DNA of 20,568 bases, taken from assembly GCA_003249585.1 (NCBI GenBank), contig QKIM01000305.1, positions 1-20,568 of the forward strand, read 5' to 3'. The notes below the pieces were generated by a model. The model did not search any database, was not told where the DNA came from, and saw only the letters and a program-made list of their open reading frames with translations. The stretch is from Deltaproteobacteria bacterium (GTDB lineage: Bacteria > Myxococcota_A > Polyangia > HGW-17). The number at the start of each line of letters is the position of its first letter. Positions within the stretch are counted from its first letter, which is position 1. The translations under genes were made by a program, and so were the position numbers. This document shows positions 6,958-14,765 of this stretch, piece after piece.

Positions 6958-8169
6958 ATGATGGAAAAAAAAGGTGACCCCATGAAAAAGATCGGCTCCC
7001 TCATGCAAGGCCTGCGGGACAAGGAGGTCCCCTGCCGGATCAAGGGCTGTGCCAACACGTGGACCTGGAAGGCCAGGGACCAGCTCACGGCCCTGGCTGA
7101 GGGAAGTGAAACCCCTAAACGCATGTGCGAGAGCTGCTTTGCCCTGTACTCCGATGCCGAAGATCAGACCATCCCCTGTGCCCGCAAGGGCTGTGAAGGG
7201 ACCGTCGTGGTCTCCAAGATGAGCCAGCTCCAGGAGAGCCGACGGGGTGGACGACGACGCGGCTCGGGGCTCCTGTGTGCAGACTGCCTCGAAAAGATGA
7301 ATCAACTCGGGTCTCTTGAGGTCCCTTGCAAGATCGAAGGCTGCACCGGGACCTGGACCTGGTCGTCCAAGGAGCGGTATCTGGCGGAGGGTGAAGCTCC
7401 GCCTCCCCGCATGTGCCCCTCCTGCTACGAGATCTTCAAACCGCTCAAGGACCTGTCACTCCCCTGCAAGAACAAGTCTTGCCAGGGCACCTTCGTCTAC
7501 AGCCGGATGAACCAGTTCGAGGACCAGCGCCGAGGGCGCACCACCACGCCGCGCCGATTCTGTGACGGCTGTTTCTCCGTGTACAACACCCTCGAGGATC
7601 AGACCCTCCCCTGCAAGATCTCCGGGTGTGGGAACAGCTGGGTCTGGAGCCGCTACGCCCAGCTCACGGCGCGCTCCGAGGGGATCACCGAGCCCCCGCA
7701 GCGCATGTGCTCGGACTGCATGTCCTCCCTGAGCAGCACAGAAGACGTGGTGCACCACTGCAGGATCCCCGGTTGCGATGGCACCTGGACCGAAAAGAAG
7801 GGGGCCGTCTTCGCCCGGGAGCGCTCCGGTGGATCCTCTCCCCGGCGCCTGTGCGACCGCTGCCACGAGGCCCTCAAGTCCATGGAGGACAAGGAGCTCC
7901 CCTGCAAAAACCAGAAGCTGGGGTGTGAAGACACCTGGACCTGGAAGAAGGAGGGACAGTGGCGCAACGAGCTCGCGGGATCACCGCCCCCCGCCCGGAT
8001 GTGCGACGCGTGTCAGACCTATCTCGAGGATCACAAGGCGGACATGACCGTCACCTGTGCCACCTGCGGGGAGGCCATCATCCACCTCTCCACGGACAAC
8101 CTCCTGCAGATCCGTTTTCATCACATGGAGATGCCCGAGCCCCTGTGCCAGAGCTGCCGGGAGAAGTGA
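6958..8169 (+). CDS. Octa-repeat four-cysteine zinc-ribbon-like protein of unknown function
   Basis: A 403-residue hydrophilic protein built from eight tandem units of 46-51 residues. Each unit is PC-x4-C, then a T-W-T-W-like strand, a basic or polar linker, P-x-R-M-C-x2-C and a short acidic helix. The Cys quartets start at residues 26, 74, 124, 170, 219, 268, 316 and 367. That is 32 ligand cysteines, enough for eight zinc ions if each unit is a zinc ribbon or treble clef. Unit 7 has C-x6-C, and unit 8 is a divergent C-x2-C...C-x2-C. Units 1, 3, 5 and 7 share T-W-x-W; units 2 and 4 share a V/Y strand and an RRGR linker, so a two-unit supra-repeat is visible. There is no signal peptide or TM segment. 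Starts at 6958 (GAGAGG upstream) or 6982 (AAGGTGA 4 nt upstream) are both possible. I do not recognise a characterised homologue. Confidence 0.85.
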   Translation: MMEKKGDPMKKIGSLMQGLRDKEVPCRIKGCANTWTWKARDQLTALAEGSETPKRMCESCFALYSDAEDQTIPCARKGCEGTVVVSKMSQLQESRRGGRRRGSGLLCADCLEKMNQLGSLEVPCKIEGCTGTWTWSSKERYLAEGEAPPPRMCPSCYEIFKPLKDLSLPCKNKSCQGTFVYSRMNQFEDQRRGRTTTPRRFCDGCFSVYNTLEDQTLPCKISGCGNSWVWSRYAQLTARSEGITEPPQRMCSDCMSSLSSTEDVVHHCRIPGCDGTWTEKKGAVFARERSGGSSPRRLCDRCHEALKSMEDKELPCKNQKLGCEDTWTWKKEGQWRNELAGSPPPARMCDACQTYLEDHKADMTVTCATCGEAIIHLSTDNLLQIRFHHMEMPEPLCQSCREK

Positions 8170-8170
8170 G

Positions 8171-9865
8171 TCAGGAGCGGCGCCTTCTGCGCAGCGCGAC
8201 AAATCCGAGCACGAGACCGATCAGGAGGGGAAGAGCGCCCGAGGGGCCCTGTGACGTGGAGCAGCCGTAGTTGACCGTCTCGTCGGAGTAGTAGGTGTCG
8301 TCGTAGTAGCAGTTGTCGCCGGCGCAGTAGTAGTCATCGCCGTAGGTATAGCCGAGATTGAGGAGCAGCCGGTCCATGAGGGCGATGTCGTTCTCGATGT
8401 CCTCGTCGGCCAGCTGGTCGTTCACCGCGGAGGCGTGGTCTATGGCGCTGACGAGCAGCTCCCGGGCGCCCTCGTAGTCGCCGTTCACCGCACGCTGGCA
8501 CACCTCCCTGAGGGCCAGGTAGAGGTTGAGCATGAGGAAGCTCTTCTGCATGACCTCCTGGGAGTAGTAGGCGTCCACGGGGACGATGCCGTCACCCCCG
8601 GCGAGTTCGTCGACCAGCACGTCCTGGGTCACGGGGAGCTCATCCTCCGGGTCGGTGTAGGTCATGGTCAGAACCATGCCGCTCAGATCCCGGGCGCTGT
8701 TCTGGGCCACAAGGCGGACGAAGAGGGCCGAACCGCCGCCGCGGCGCGTGTGGGGATCCTCCGTGGAGGAGGAGACTCGGGAGGCGGCGTACACCGCCGG
8801 GATGTATGCGCTGCCACCGGTCCCCGAGGGGATCCACTGATCGAAACCCACAGCGTCACCGGCGTAGAAGCTGGCGCCGGCGTTGAGGCTGATGGTGATG
8901 TCCCTTGCGATGGGGAAGGCGAAGAAGTCGAGCTCCTGCACAAAGATCTCGGTCAGCGCGGCCCCGTCTTCCACGAAGTAGAAGTTGCCCCCGGCCATGG
9001 CCAGGTCCTGCATGAGCTCATAGTTGACATCGTAACCCACGCCGATGGAGGTGAGCTGCACCTTGTCGGAGGTGGACTCCCGTGCCAGAGAGAGGATGGC
9101 ATCCTCGTCGGTGATGCCCGAGGTGGGGACCCCGTCGGAGAGGAGGACGATCCGGGCGTAGCGGTCCTCGGACCCGGACTCCCGGGCGGTGTCGAAGGCC
9201 TGCGTGAGTCCGTCGTAGATGTTGGTGGAACCGGTGGGGTAGAGGGAGGAGACCGCGGCGTGCATCCGATCCCTGGCGTCGGCCGAATCGGCGAAGGTGA
9301 GGGTGAGGACCTCGGAGGCCCAGTCGGAGTACGCGATGACGCTCAGGCGGTCATCGGCCTTCAGGGCGTCCACCAGAAGATGCAGTCCCTGTTTGGCGTA
9401 CTGGATCTTCTCGTCGCTGTACATGGAGCCCGAGACGTCGATGACGGCGATGAAGTCCGTGGGCGGGCGTTCGTAGTCCGAGGGATCCACATAGGACTTG
9501 AGCACGACCTGGAGGGCGTTCATGTAGTCGTTGCTGAGCAGGGACCGGCCACGGCCGATCATCCCGTTCAAGCACAGCCGCTCGTCGCACTCGCCGAAGG
9601 GGTACTCCAGATAGTGCTCAGAGAAGAAGCCGTTTGCCGTGAGGGTGGAAGGGGCGGGGATGTCGCCGGCCTCGATGATCTCCCTGAAGAGCCCGATATC
9701 CTGCACCCCGCCGATATTGACATTTCCGCCGGTCGTATTATTAACACTATTGAGATTATTTGAGTTATTGGAACTAACATAGTTTTGATCCCCGGCGCTG
9801 TCGTCTCCGGCGGAACAGCCGGCCAGCGCGAGGATAAGAATAATCAGGCTCAGTAGATGTTTCAT
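8171..9865 (-). CDS. vWA-domain lipoprotein with a C-terminal Cys-TM-Arg sorting-type tail
   Basis: 564 residues from the ATG at 9865, which has GGAGG 7 nt upstream; longer in-frame starts lack this. The signal peptide ends in lipobox LAGC (Cys17), so it should be lipidated; Ser at +2 favours the outer membrane. An Asn/Ser-rich linker follows. A von Willebrand A domain (about 135-315) has a complete MIDAS: DVSGS at 143-147, Thr214 in GSTN and Asp244 in LLSDG. A beta-rich domain and helical region (about 320-505) follow, then a Tyr/Asp/Cys-rich segment (510-535). The end is Cys535, a Gly/Ser stretch, a TM helix (about 544-558) and a run of arginines, resembling MYXO-CTERM tags cleaved by myxosortases. 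The role is likely surface adhesion or a protein scaffold. The stop is 1 nt from the convergent zinc-ribbon gene. Exact function is unknown. Confidence 0.88.
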   Translation of the reverse strand: MKHLLSLIILILALAGCSAGDDSAGDQNYVSSNNSNNLNSVNNTTGGNVNIGGVQDIGLFREIIEAGDIPAPSTLTANGFFSEHYLEYPFGECDERLCLNGMIGRGRSLLSNDYMNALQVVLKSYVDPSDYERPPTDFIAVIDVSGSMYSDEKIQYAKQGLHLLVDALKADDRLSVIAYSDWASEVLTLTFADSADARDRMHAAVSSLYPTGSTNIYDGLTQAFDTARESGSEDRYARIVLLSDGVPTSGITDEDAILSLARESTSDKVQLTSIGVGYDVNYELMQDLAMAGGNFYFVEDGAALTEIFVQELDFFAFPIARDITISLNAGASFYAGDAVGFDQWIPSGTGGSAYIPAVYAASRVSSSTEDPHTRRGGGSALFVRLVAQNSARDLSGMVLTMTYTDPEDELPVTQDVLVDELAGGDGIVPVDAYYSQEVMQKSFLMLNLYLALREVCQRAVNGDYEGARELLVSAIDHASAVNDQLADEDIENDIALMDRLLLNLGYTYGDDYYCAGDNCYYDDTYYSDETVNYGCSTSQGPSGALPLLIGLVLGFVALRRRRRS

Positions 9866-9938
9866 GGCAAACCTCCGTCTGCCCGTAACGTAAGCGAATT
9901 CCATGCCCGGGATGGGATGGAACAGGAGTTTCATTGTT

Positions 9939-9964
9939 ATTATAGCGCAAAACATGATTGTCAA
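9939..9964 (-). promoter_or_regulatory. Consensus hexamers upstream of the vWA lipoprotein gene
   Basis: The minus strand reads TTGACA (complement of 9959-9964) and TATAAT (complement of 9939-9944). Both are perfect consensus hexamers, but the spacer is only 14 nt, too short for a standard sigma-70 promoter. The TATAAT alone would give a 67-nt leader. It may still be the real -10 with another -35, or may need an activator. Confidence 0.4.
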
Positions 9965-10004
9965 GCATACTATGGGAAAAAACAGGGAAAAAAAGTGGTA
10001 CAGG

Positions 10005-10024
10005 GTATGACAAAACTGTCATAC
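10005..10024. promoter_or_regulatory. Perfect operator-like palindrome GTATGACA-N4-TGTCATAC
   Basis: The 8-bp arms at 10005-10012 and 10017-10024 are perfectly complementary around AAAC. The size and symmetry are typical of a dimeric repressor site. On the minus strand it overlaps a weak -10 (TATGAC) that pairs with the TTTACA of the inverted repeat at 10033-10045, so binding could control the vWA gene. The regulator is unknown. Confidence 0.45.
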
Positions 10025-10032
10025 AACCATGG

Positions 10033-10129
10033 CGAAAGTGTAAAAAATGATTACCGGTGCCCAAGACCGGGGCGAACCGTGATCCCCATTTGGGGGGTTC
10101 TTTTCTTGGGGTGGAATTTTACACTTTCG
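10033..10129. repeat. 13-bp perfect inverted repeat enclosing two further hairpins
   Basis: CGAAAGTGTAAAA (10033-10045) is the exact reverse complement of TTTTACACTTTCG (10117-10129). Between the arms lie CCGGT/ACCGG (10054-10058 and 10066-10070) and a nested stem: GAACC/GGTTC (10074-10078 and 10096-10100) around CCCCA/TGGGG (10084-10088 and 10091-10095). Together these could fold as a three-way junction of about 97 nt. Each outer arm also supplies a TTTACA hexamer facing outward, so the repeat could equally be a pair of divergent promoter or operator half-sites. The sequence does not decide between RNA and DNA roles. Confidence 0.5.
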
Positions 10130-10146
10130 GTGATCTGGTGTAGAAC
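10118..10146 (+). promoter_or_regulatory. Candidate plus-strand promoter in the right arm of the inverted repeat
   Basis: TTTACA (10118-10123), a 17-nt spacer and TAGAAC (10141-10146) match consensus at about 4/6 each with ideal spacing. It would drive a long leader into clpX or a separate RNA covering the stem-loop at 10219-10250. Confidence 0.3.
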
Positions 10147-10218
10147 CATGCAGACCCCCGCACAAAGTGGCAGCTATGGGGAAATATCTCGCGCCCTTGG
10201 GGCGTACAGTTCAACAGA

Positions 10219-10250
10219 GGGTCGTCGCTCCTGAAAGGAGGCATCGACCC
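10219..10250 (+). other. Interrupted stem-loop between the structured region and clpX
   Basis: GGGTCG (10219-10224) pairs with CGACCC (10245-10250), and CTCCT (10228-10232) pairs with AGGAG (10236-10240), giving 11 bp in two blocks with a small internal loop and a 3-nt apical loop. No T-run follows on either strand, so it is not a classical terminator. The same hairpin contains an AGGAGG. No known RNA family is recognised. Confidence 0.35.
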
Positions 10251-10280
10251 GCGGAAAAGCGAAAAAGCGACGTTTAGGTC

Positions 10281-10308
10281 TGGACTTTTCGTTTTGAAAC
10301 TTTATAGA
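10281..10308 (+). promoter_or_regulatory. Candidate clpX promoter
   Basis: TGGACT (10281-10286), a 16-nt spacer and TATAGA (10303-10308) give 4/6 and about 4-5/6 matches. Transcription would start near 10315, about 50 nt before the clpX ATG. A TTTGAAA at 10293-10299 resembles a heat-shock -35, but no matching CCCAT element lies at the right distance. Confidence 0.4.
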
Positions 10309-10363
10309 AACAGTAGGAACCTCGTCGTCCCATACCCCGGACGCGAGGTCACCAGGTGCACAA

Positions 10364-11578
<1,215 letters not shown>

Positions 11579-11639
11579 CCCTTCCCCTTCTGTCCGCCGG
11601 ATCGAGCAGACTGTCTACGACAAGAAACAGCAGGGAGTG

Positions 11640-12500
11640 TCACCTCTGACTCTTTGGAGAAGTGTGGATGCGGTGGGCATGCCACAGGATGGCCACGGCG
11701 CTCCCCATGAGCCCCAGCGAGACGATCTGCGAGGTGGAAAAGAAGACCGGAACCCCCGGATCAAACCCCAAAAACCGGTTGAGGGCCGGTGTGGAGATCC
11801 GCAGCGGAAATCCACGGGTGGGATCTCCCCGGAAGATCTCCACCCCAAATCGGAGGATCCCATAGGCGAACAGATACCACGCCGTGAGTTGCCCGTGCAC
11901 CCTCTTGAGGGGACGTGCCACGACGAGGATGACGATGATGAACAAAATTCCCAGGGATTCGTAGAGCTGCGTGGGGTGCAGGAACACGTGATTCAGACAC
12001 TCTCCCGAACCTGAGGCATTGCAGAACGGCGCAGCGGCGCTGTCGGGACGGAAATGCACCCCAACCATGTACGGGGCATGGGCCTTGCCGTGACAGCAGC
12101 CCGCCGAGAAACAGCCAAGCCGTCCTACAAGATGGGTGAAGGCCAGGGGCACCACCATGAGATCCGCTGTGAGCGCCATGGGGATCCTGTGACGCAGGAC
12201 GATCAGGGAGAGCGCCCCCGTGATGACCCCTCCCACATAGGCGAACCCGCCGTCCCACAGCTTGAAGATCCGGGGAACTGCAGTCCAGGAGGCGAGGTAC
12301 ACATCCGCCATGACCAGCACATGCAGGAGCCGGGCCCCCGCGAATCCGAGGATCACGATGAGAATGATCACATCGGTGGAGGCCTCGACATCCATGGGCA
12401 TCCGGCGGGCTCCACGACGGTAGAGGAAGATGCCCAGGAGGATGCCCAGAAGGAGAAGCGGACCGTAGGTGGGCAGATCGCCGATGAGGAAGGGATGCAT
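11640..12500 (-). CDS. lgt: Prolipoprotein diacylglyceryl transferase family protein
   Basis: A 286-residue polytopic inner-membrane protein with about seven TM segments. Lgt transfers diacylglycerol from phosphatidylglycerol to the lipobox cysteine of prolipoproteins. Family marks are the YG start (12-13), the GGFAYVGG segment (about 84-91), the signature GRLGCFSAGCCHG (about 126-138), HPTQLYES (about 174-181) and the late R-F-x-x-E-x-F-R-G-D (about 219-227). It departs from E. coli Lgt in two visible ways: the position of the GGxxFHGG histidine holds Val, and the RxGNFxNxE signature is replaced by the Cys-rich form. Cys-rich forms are common in Lgt-like proteins of other phyla, so activity is likely but not certain. 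The start lacks a clear ribosome binding site. Convergent with clpX, divergent from the small-protein/glmS unit. Confidence 0.82.
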   Translation of the reverse strand: MHPFLIGDLPTYGPLLLLGILLGIFLYRRGARRMPMDVEASTDVIILIVILGFAGARLLHVLVMADVYLASWTAVPRIFKLWDGGFAYVGGVITGALSLIVLRHRIPMALTADLMVVPLAFTHLVGRLGCFSAGCCHGKAHAPYMVGVHFRPDSAAAPFCNASGSGECLNHVFLHPTQLYESLGILFIIVILVVARPLKRVHGQLTAWYLFAYGILRFGVEIFRGDPTRGFPLRISTPALNRFLGFDPGVPVFFSTSQIVSLGLMGSAVAILWHAHRIHTSPKSQR

Positions 12501-12583
12501 GGCACCACTGTACCAGATTGGTGAGCTTTTCCAAGGACCGCACCACCACCTCGATGCGGGAGAAGACTCTCAGAAAAAAGTGC

Positions 12584-12613
12584 ATCAAAAAATTGCGGAA
12601 TGAATGGAGTCAA
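12584..12613 (-). promoter_or_regulatory. Candidate lgt promoter
   Basis: The minus strand has TTGACT (complement of 12608-12613), an 18-nt spacer and TTTGAT (complement of 12584-12589). It overlaps the candidate plus-strand promoter of the small gene at 12593-12621, so the two would compete for polymerase. A weaker pair nearer the gene (TTGGAA and TACAGT) would give a nearly leaderless lgt transcript. Confidence 0.35.
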
Positions 12614-12621
12614 TGTAGGAT
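12593..12621 (+). promoter_or_regulatory. Candidate promoter of the small protein and glmS unit
   Basis: TTGCGG (12593-12598), a 17-nt spacer and TAGGAT (12616-12621) lie 20 nt before the ATG of the small gene. Matches are modest (3/6 and 4/6) but the spacing is ideal. Confidence 0.35.
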
Positions 12622-12640
12622 AGTGTAGTAGGAGGTAATC

Positions 12641-12787
12641 ATGCATACCGACACCGACACCGCCACACTGGAAAAGAGAGTCCGCACATATCACCGCGAT
12701 CTGGACACAGTCATGGAGCAGCGCCTGAGCGCCCTGCTGCGAAGATATGTGAATGATCGCAAAGAGGATCGCCGCCCTCGAAACTGA
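12641..12787 (+). CDS. Small charged protein of unknown function (48 aa)
   Basis: ATG at 12641 is preceded by a strong Shine-Dalgarno, TAGGAGGT, about 5 nt upstream, the best in the window. The frame runs 48 codons to a TGA at 12785-12787. The product starts with an alternating Thr/Asp stretch (MHTDTDTATLEKRV), continues as a probable amphipathic helix with regularly spaced Leu, Arg and Glu, and ends in a basic/acidic tail. There is no TM segment, signal peptide or cysteine. It lies between divergent lgt and the downstream glmS, in the glmS direction, with its own candidate promoter. I do not recognise a family. Support comes from the ribosome binding site, promoter spacing and helix-like composition, not homology. 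Confidence 0.55.
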   Translation: MHTDTDTATLEKRVRTYHRDLDTVMEQRLSALLRRYVNDRKEDRRPRN

Positions 12788-12807
12788 GGCGTTTCCCTCT
12801 TTTTTTT
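12780..12807 (+). terminator. Weak candidate intrinsic terminator after the small gene
   Basis: GAAAC (12780-12784) and GTTTC (12791-12795) form a 5-bp stem, followed by CCTC and eight T (12800-12807). The stem is short and overlaps the stop codon, so termination would be partial at best and read-through into glmS is likely. Confidence 0.25.
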
Positions 12808-12940
12808 CCGTCGTCGTGATCGACGCCGGAGGTACCAAAACCAGGGAGCACAACTTTCCCTTTACAATTCTGTCGATTTCTTCAAGGGTTCTCATGTCGG
12901 ACTCACGCGCCGCCGTGAGGAACCGGAACCCGGAGGCACC

Positions 12941-14761
12941 ATGTGCGGAATCGTCGGATACAACGGAAGCAGCAACTGCTTCCCCTTTCTCATCAGCGGG
13001 CTGAAGAGCCTTGAATACAGGGGGTATGACTCCGCAGGAGTGGCCATCCTGCGTGATGACGTGGTGCACCTCGTCAAGACCCAGGGCAAACTGGACAACC
13101 TGCGCGAGGCCTTCCGTCAGGCCCCACTCGAGGGGGTCGTAGGGATCGGCCACACCAGGTGGGCAACACACGGAGAGCCAAACGATATAAATGCCCACCC
13201 TCACAAGTTCGGCCGAGTCACCGTGGTCCACAACGGGATCATCGAGAACTACCGCGAGCTCAAGGAGACCCTTCGCGACCGCGGGCACCACTTCACCTCG
13301 GGCACCGACACCGAGATCATCGCCCATCTGGTGGAGGATGCCCTCGAGGCGGGGAGCGCTCCCCTGGAGGCGATCTGGAGCACCATCGGACAGATTCGGG
13401 GCACCTGGGGCATAGCGATTCTCATCGATGGCTACCCGAGCACGCTGTGGTGTGCCAAGAACGGTTCCCCGCTGATCCTGGGCCAGAGCCCCGGGGAGTC
13501 CATGGTCGCCAGCGACATCCCTGCTCTCCTGGCCTACACTCGGGAGATGATCTTCCTTGAGGATGGAGACGTCGCCCAGCTCGACGGTCCGGACATCCGC
13601 ATCTGGTCGGCGCCTCAGACCCCCGTAACCCGTCCCCCCCAGACCATCCAGTGGAACCCCATCATGGCGGAAAAGGGGGGATACAAGCATTTCATGCTCA
13701 AGGAGATCTTTGAGCAGCCGCGGAGCGTCGCGGACACCATCGGGGAGCGTCTCCACGCCGACACTCACACCGTCACCTTCGACGATTTCTCCTTCGTTCC
13801 CGATCGGTTCGATCGCATCTTCCTCGTCGCCTGCGGCACCTCCTACTACGCGGCACTCATTGGCAAGTACCTCATCGAGGCCATGGCGCGCATGCCCGTC
13901 GAGGTCGATATGGGCTCCGAATTTCGCTATCGGGACCCTCTGATTACCGAGAGAGACCTCCTGATCACCATCTCCCAGTCCGGTGAGACCGCAGACACCC
14001 TCGCCGCCCTGTCCCTGGCCAAGTCGCGCGGCGCAACAGCCTTGGGGATCGTCAACGTCCTGGGCAGTGCCATCGCGAGAAAATCCGATCACACCATCTA
14101 CACCCATGCCGGCCCCGAAATAGGCGTCGCCTCCACCAAGGCCTTCAGCGCCCAGGTCTCCGTGCTCATCCTTTTGGCCATCCACATGGGGATTGCGACC
14201 CAGCGTCTCTCGGGTCAGGATCTCGCGGACGTCGTCGATGCCCTCGTGAGGCTGCCCAAGCAGATCAACGAGCTGCTCGCCCAGAGCGCGCAGATCAACG
14301 TTATCGCCCGAAGATACGCCCACTCCCCCGCCTTCCTCTTCATCGGCCGCGGCATCAACTATCCCGTCGCCCTCGAGGGTGCCCTGAAGCTCAAAGAGAT
14401 CTCCTATGTGCACGCCGAAGGATATCCGGCCGGGGAGATGAAGCACGGCCCCATCGCCCTCATCGATGAGGAGCTCCCCGTTCTGGCCGTGGCCACCGAG
14501 AGCAACATCACAGAGAAGATGATCAGCAACATCGAAGAGGTGAAATCCCGACGCGGGAAGGTCATCGCCATCGCGACCCAGGGGGACGTGCACATGGGGA
14601 GCATCGCTGACGATCTCTTCCTCGTTCCCAGGACCCACCCGCTTTTGCAGCCCGTGCTGACGGTCATCCCTCTGCAGCTCTTCGCCTACTACACCGCAGA
14701 CATCAAAGGCACAGACATCGACCAGCCGAGGAATCTCGCCAAGTCGGTGACCGTCGAGTGA
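12941..14761 (+). CDS. glmS: Glutamine-fructose-6-phosphate aminotransferase GlmS
   Basis: A 606-residue cytoplasmic enzyme making glucosamine-6-phosphate from fructose-6-phosphate and glutamine, the entry step to UDP-GlcNAc for peptidoglycan and lipopolysaccharide. After Met removal, Cys2 (MCGIVGY) is the N-terminal nucleophile of the glutaminase domain (about 1-240), with HTRWATHG, NGIIENY and SGTDTE motifs. Two SIS sugar-isomerase domains follow: GTSYYA near 303 and SQSGETADT near 348, then GRGINYP and AEGYPAGEMKHGP near 468-505. The C-terminus NLAKSVTVE carries the active-site lysine (Lys601). Length is normal. GGAGG lies 4 nt before the ATG. The 153-nt leader shows a TACAAT at 12863-12868 and a 6-bp hairpin at 12902-12919, and I see no glmS ribozyme core. 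It is 4 nt upstream of the ABC exporter. Confidence 0.97.
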   Translation: MCGIVGYNGSSNCFPFLISGLKSLEYRGYDSAGVAILRDDVVHLVKTQGKLDNLREAFRQAPLEGVVGIGHTRWATHGEPNDINAHPHKFGRVTVVHNGIIENYRELKETLRDRGHHFTSGTDTEIIAHLVEDALEAGSAPLEAIWSTIGQIRGTWGIAILIDGYPSTLWCAKNGSPLILGQSPGESMVASDIPALLAYTREMIFLEDGDVAQLDGPDIRIWSAPQTPVTRPPQTIQWNPIMAEKGGYKHFMLKEIFEQPRSVADTIGERLHADTHTVTFDDFSFVPDRFDRIFLVACGTSYYAALIGKYLIEAMARMPVEVDMGSEFRYRDPLITERDLLITISQSGETADTLAALSLAKSRGATALGIVNVLGSAIARKSDHTIYTHAGPEIGVASTKAFSAQVSVLILLAIHMGIATQRLSGQDLADVVDALVRLPKQINELLAQSAQINVIARRYAHSPAFLFIGRGINYPVALEGALKLKEISYVHAEGYPAGEMKHGPIALIDEELPVLAVATESNITEKMISNIEEVKSRRGKVIAIATQGDVHMGSIADDLFLVPRTHPLLQPVLTVIPLQLFAYYTADIKGTDIDQPRNLAKSVTVE

Positions 14762-14765
14762 ACCG

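Larger units (their letters stand above)
9866..10363. other. Divergent intergenic region vWA lipoprotein / clpX
   Basis: About 498 nt, the longest gene-free stretch in the window. It contains the vWA promoter hexamers, one perfect 20-bp palindrome, the 13-bp inverted repeat with inner hairpins, a stem-loop and the clpX promoter candidate, each listed separately. A 28-codon frame at 10149-10235 has no ribosome binding site. The density of structure suggests a regulatory or RNA-coding function. Confidence 0.5.

Noticed and set aside
9866..9964. 33-residue upstream extension of the vWA lipoprotein
   Set aside because: The ATG at 9865 has GGAGG 7 nt upstream and begins a normal lipoprotein signal peptide; the extension would bury the lipobox signal and cover TATAAT.
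10005..10024. NikR operator
   Set aside because: Half-sites GTATGA and TCATAC match NikR, but their separation is 8 bp instead of 16, and no nickel gene is nearby.
10149..10235. 28-codon plus-strand frame before clpX
   Set aside because: No ribosome binding site, Pro/Gly/Arg composition, and it runs through the stem-loop; better explained as non-coding.
12808..12940. glmS ribozyme in the glmS leader
   Set aside because: No conserved cleavage-site core or pseudoknot pattern is visible, and only one small 6-bp hairpin is present.
12894..13004. Short upstream frame overlapping the glmS start
   Set aside because: It has a weak AAGGG before its ATG but no recognisable product, and it overlaps a well-defined glmS start with its own GGAGG.
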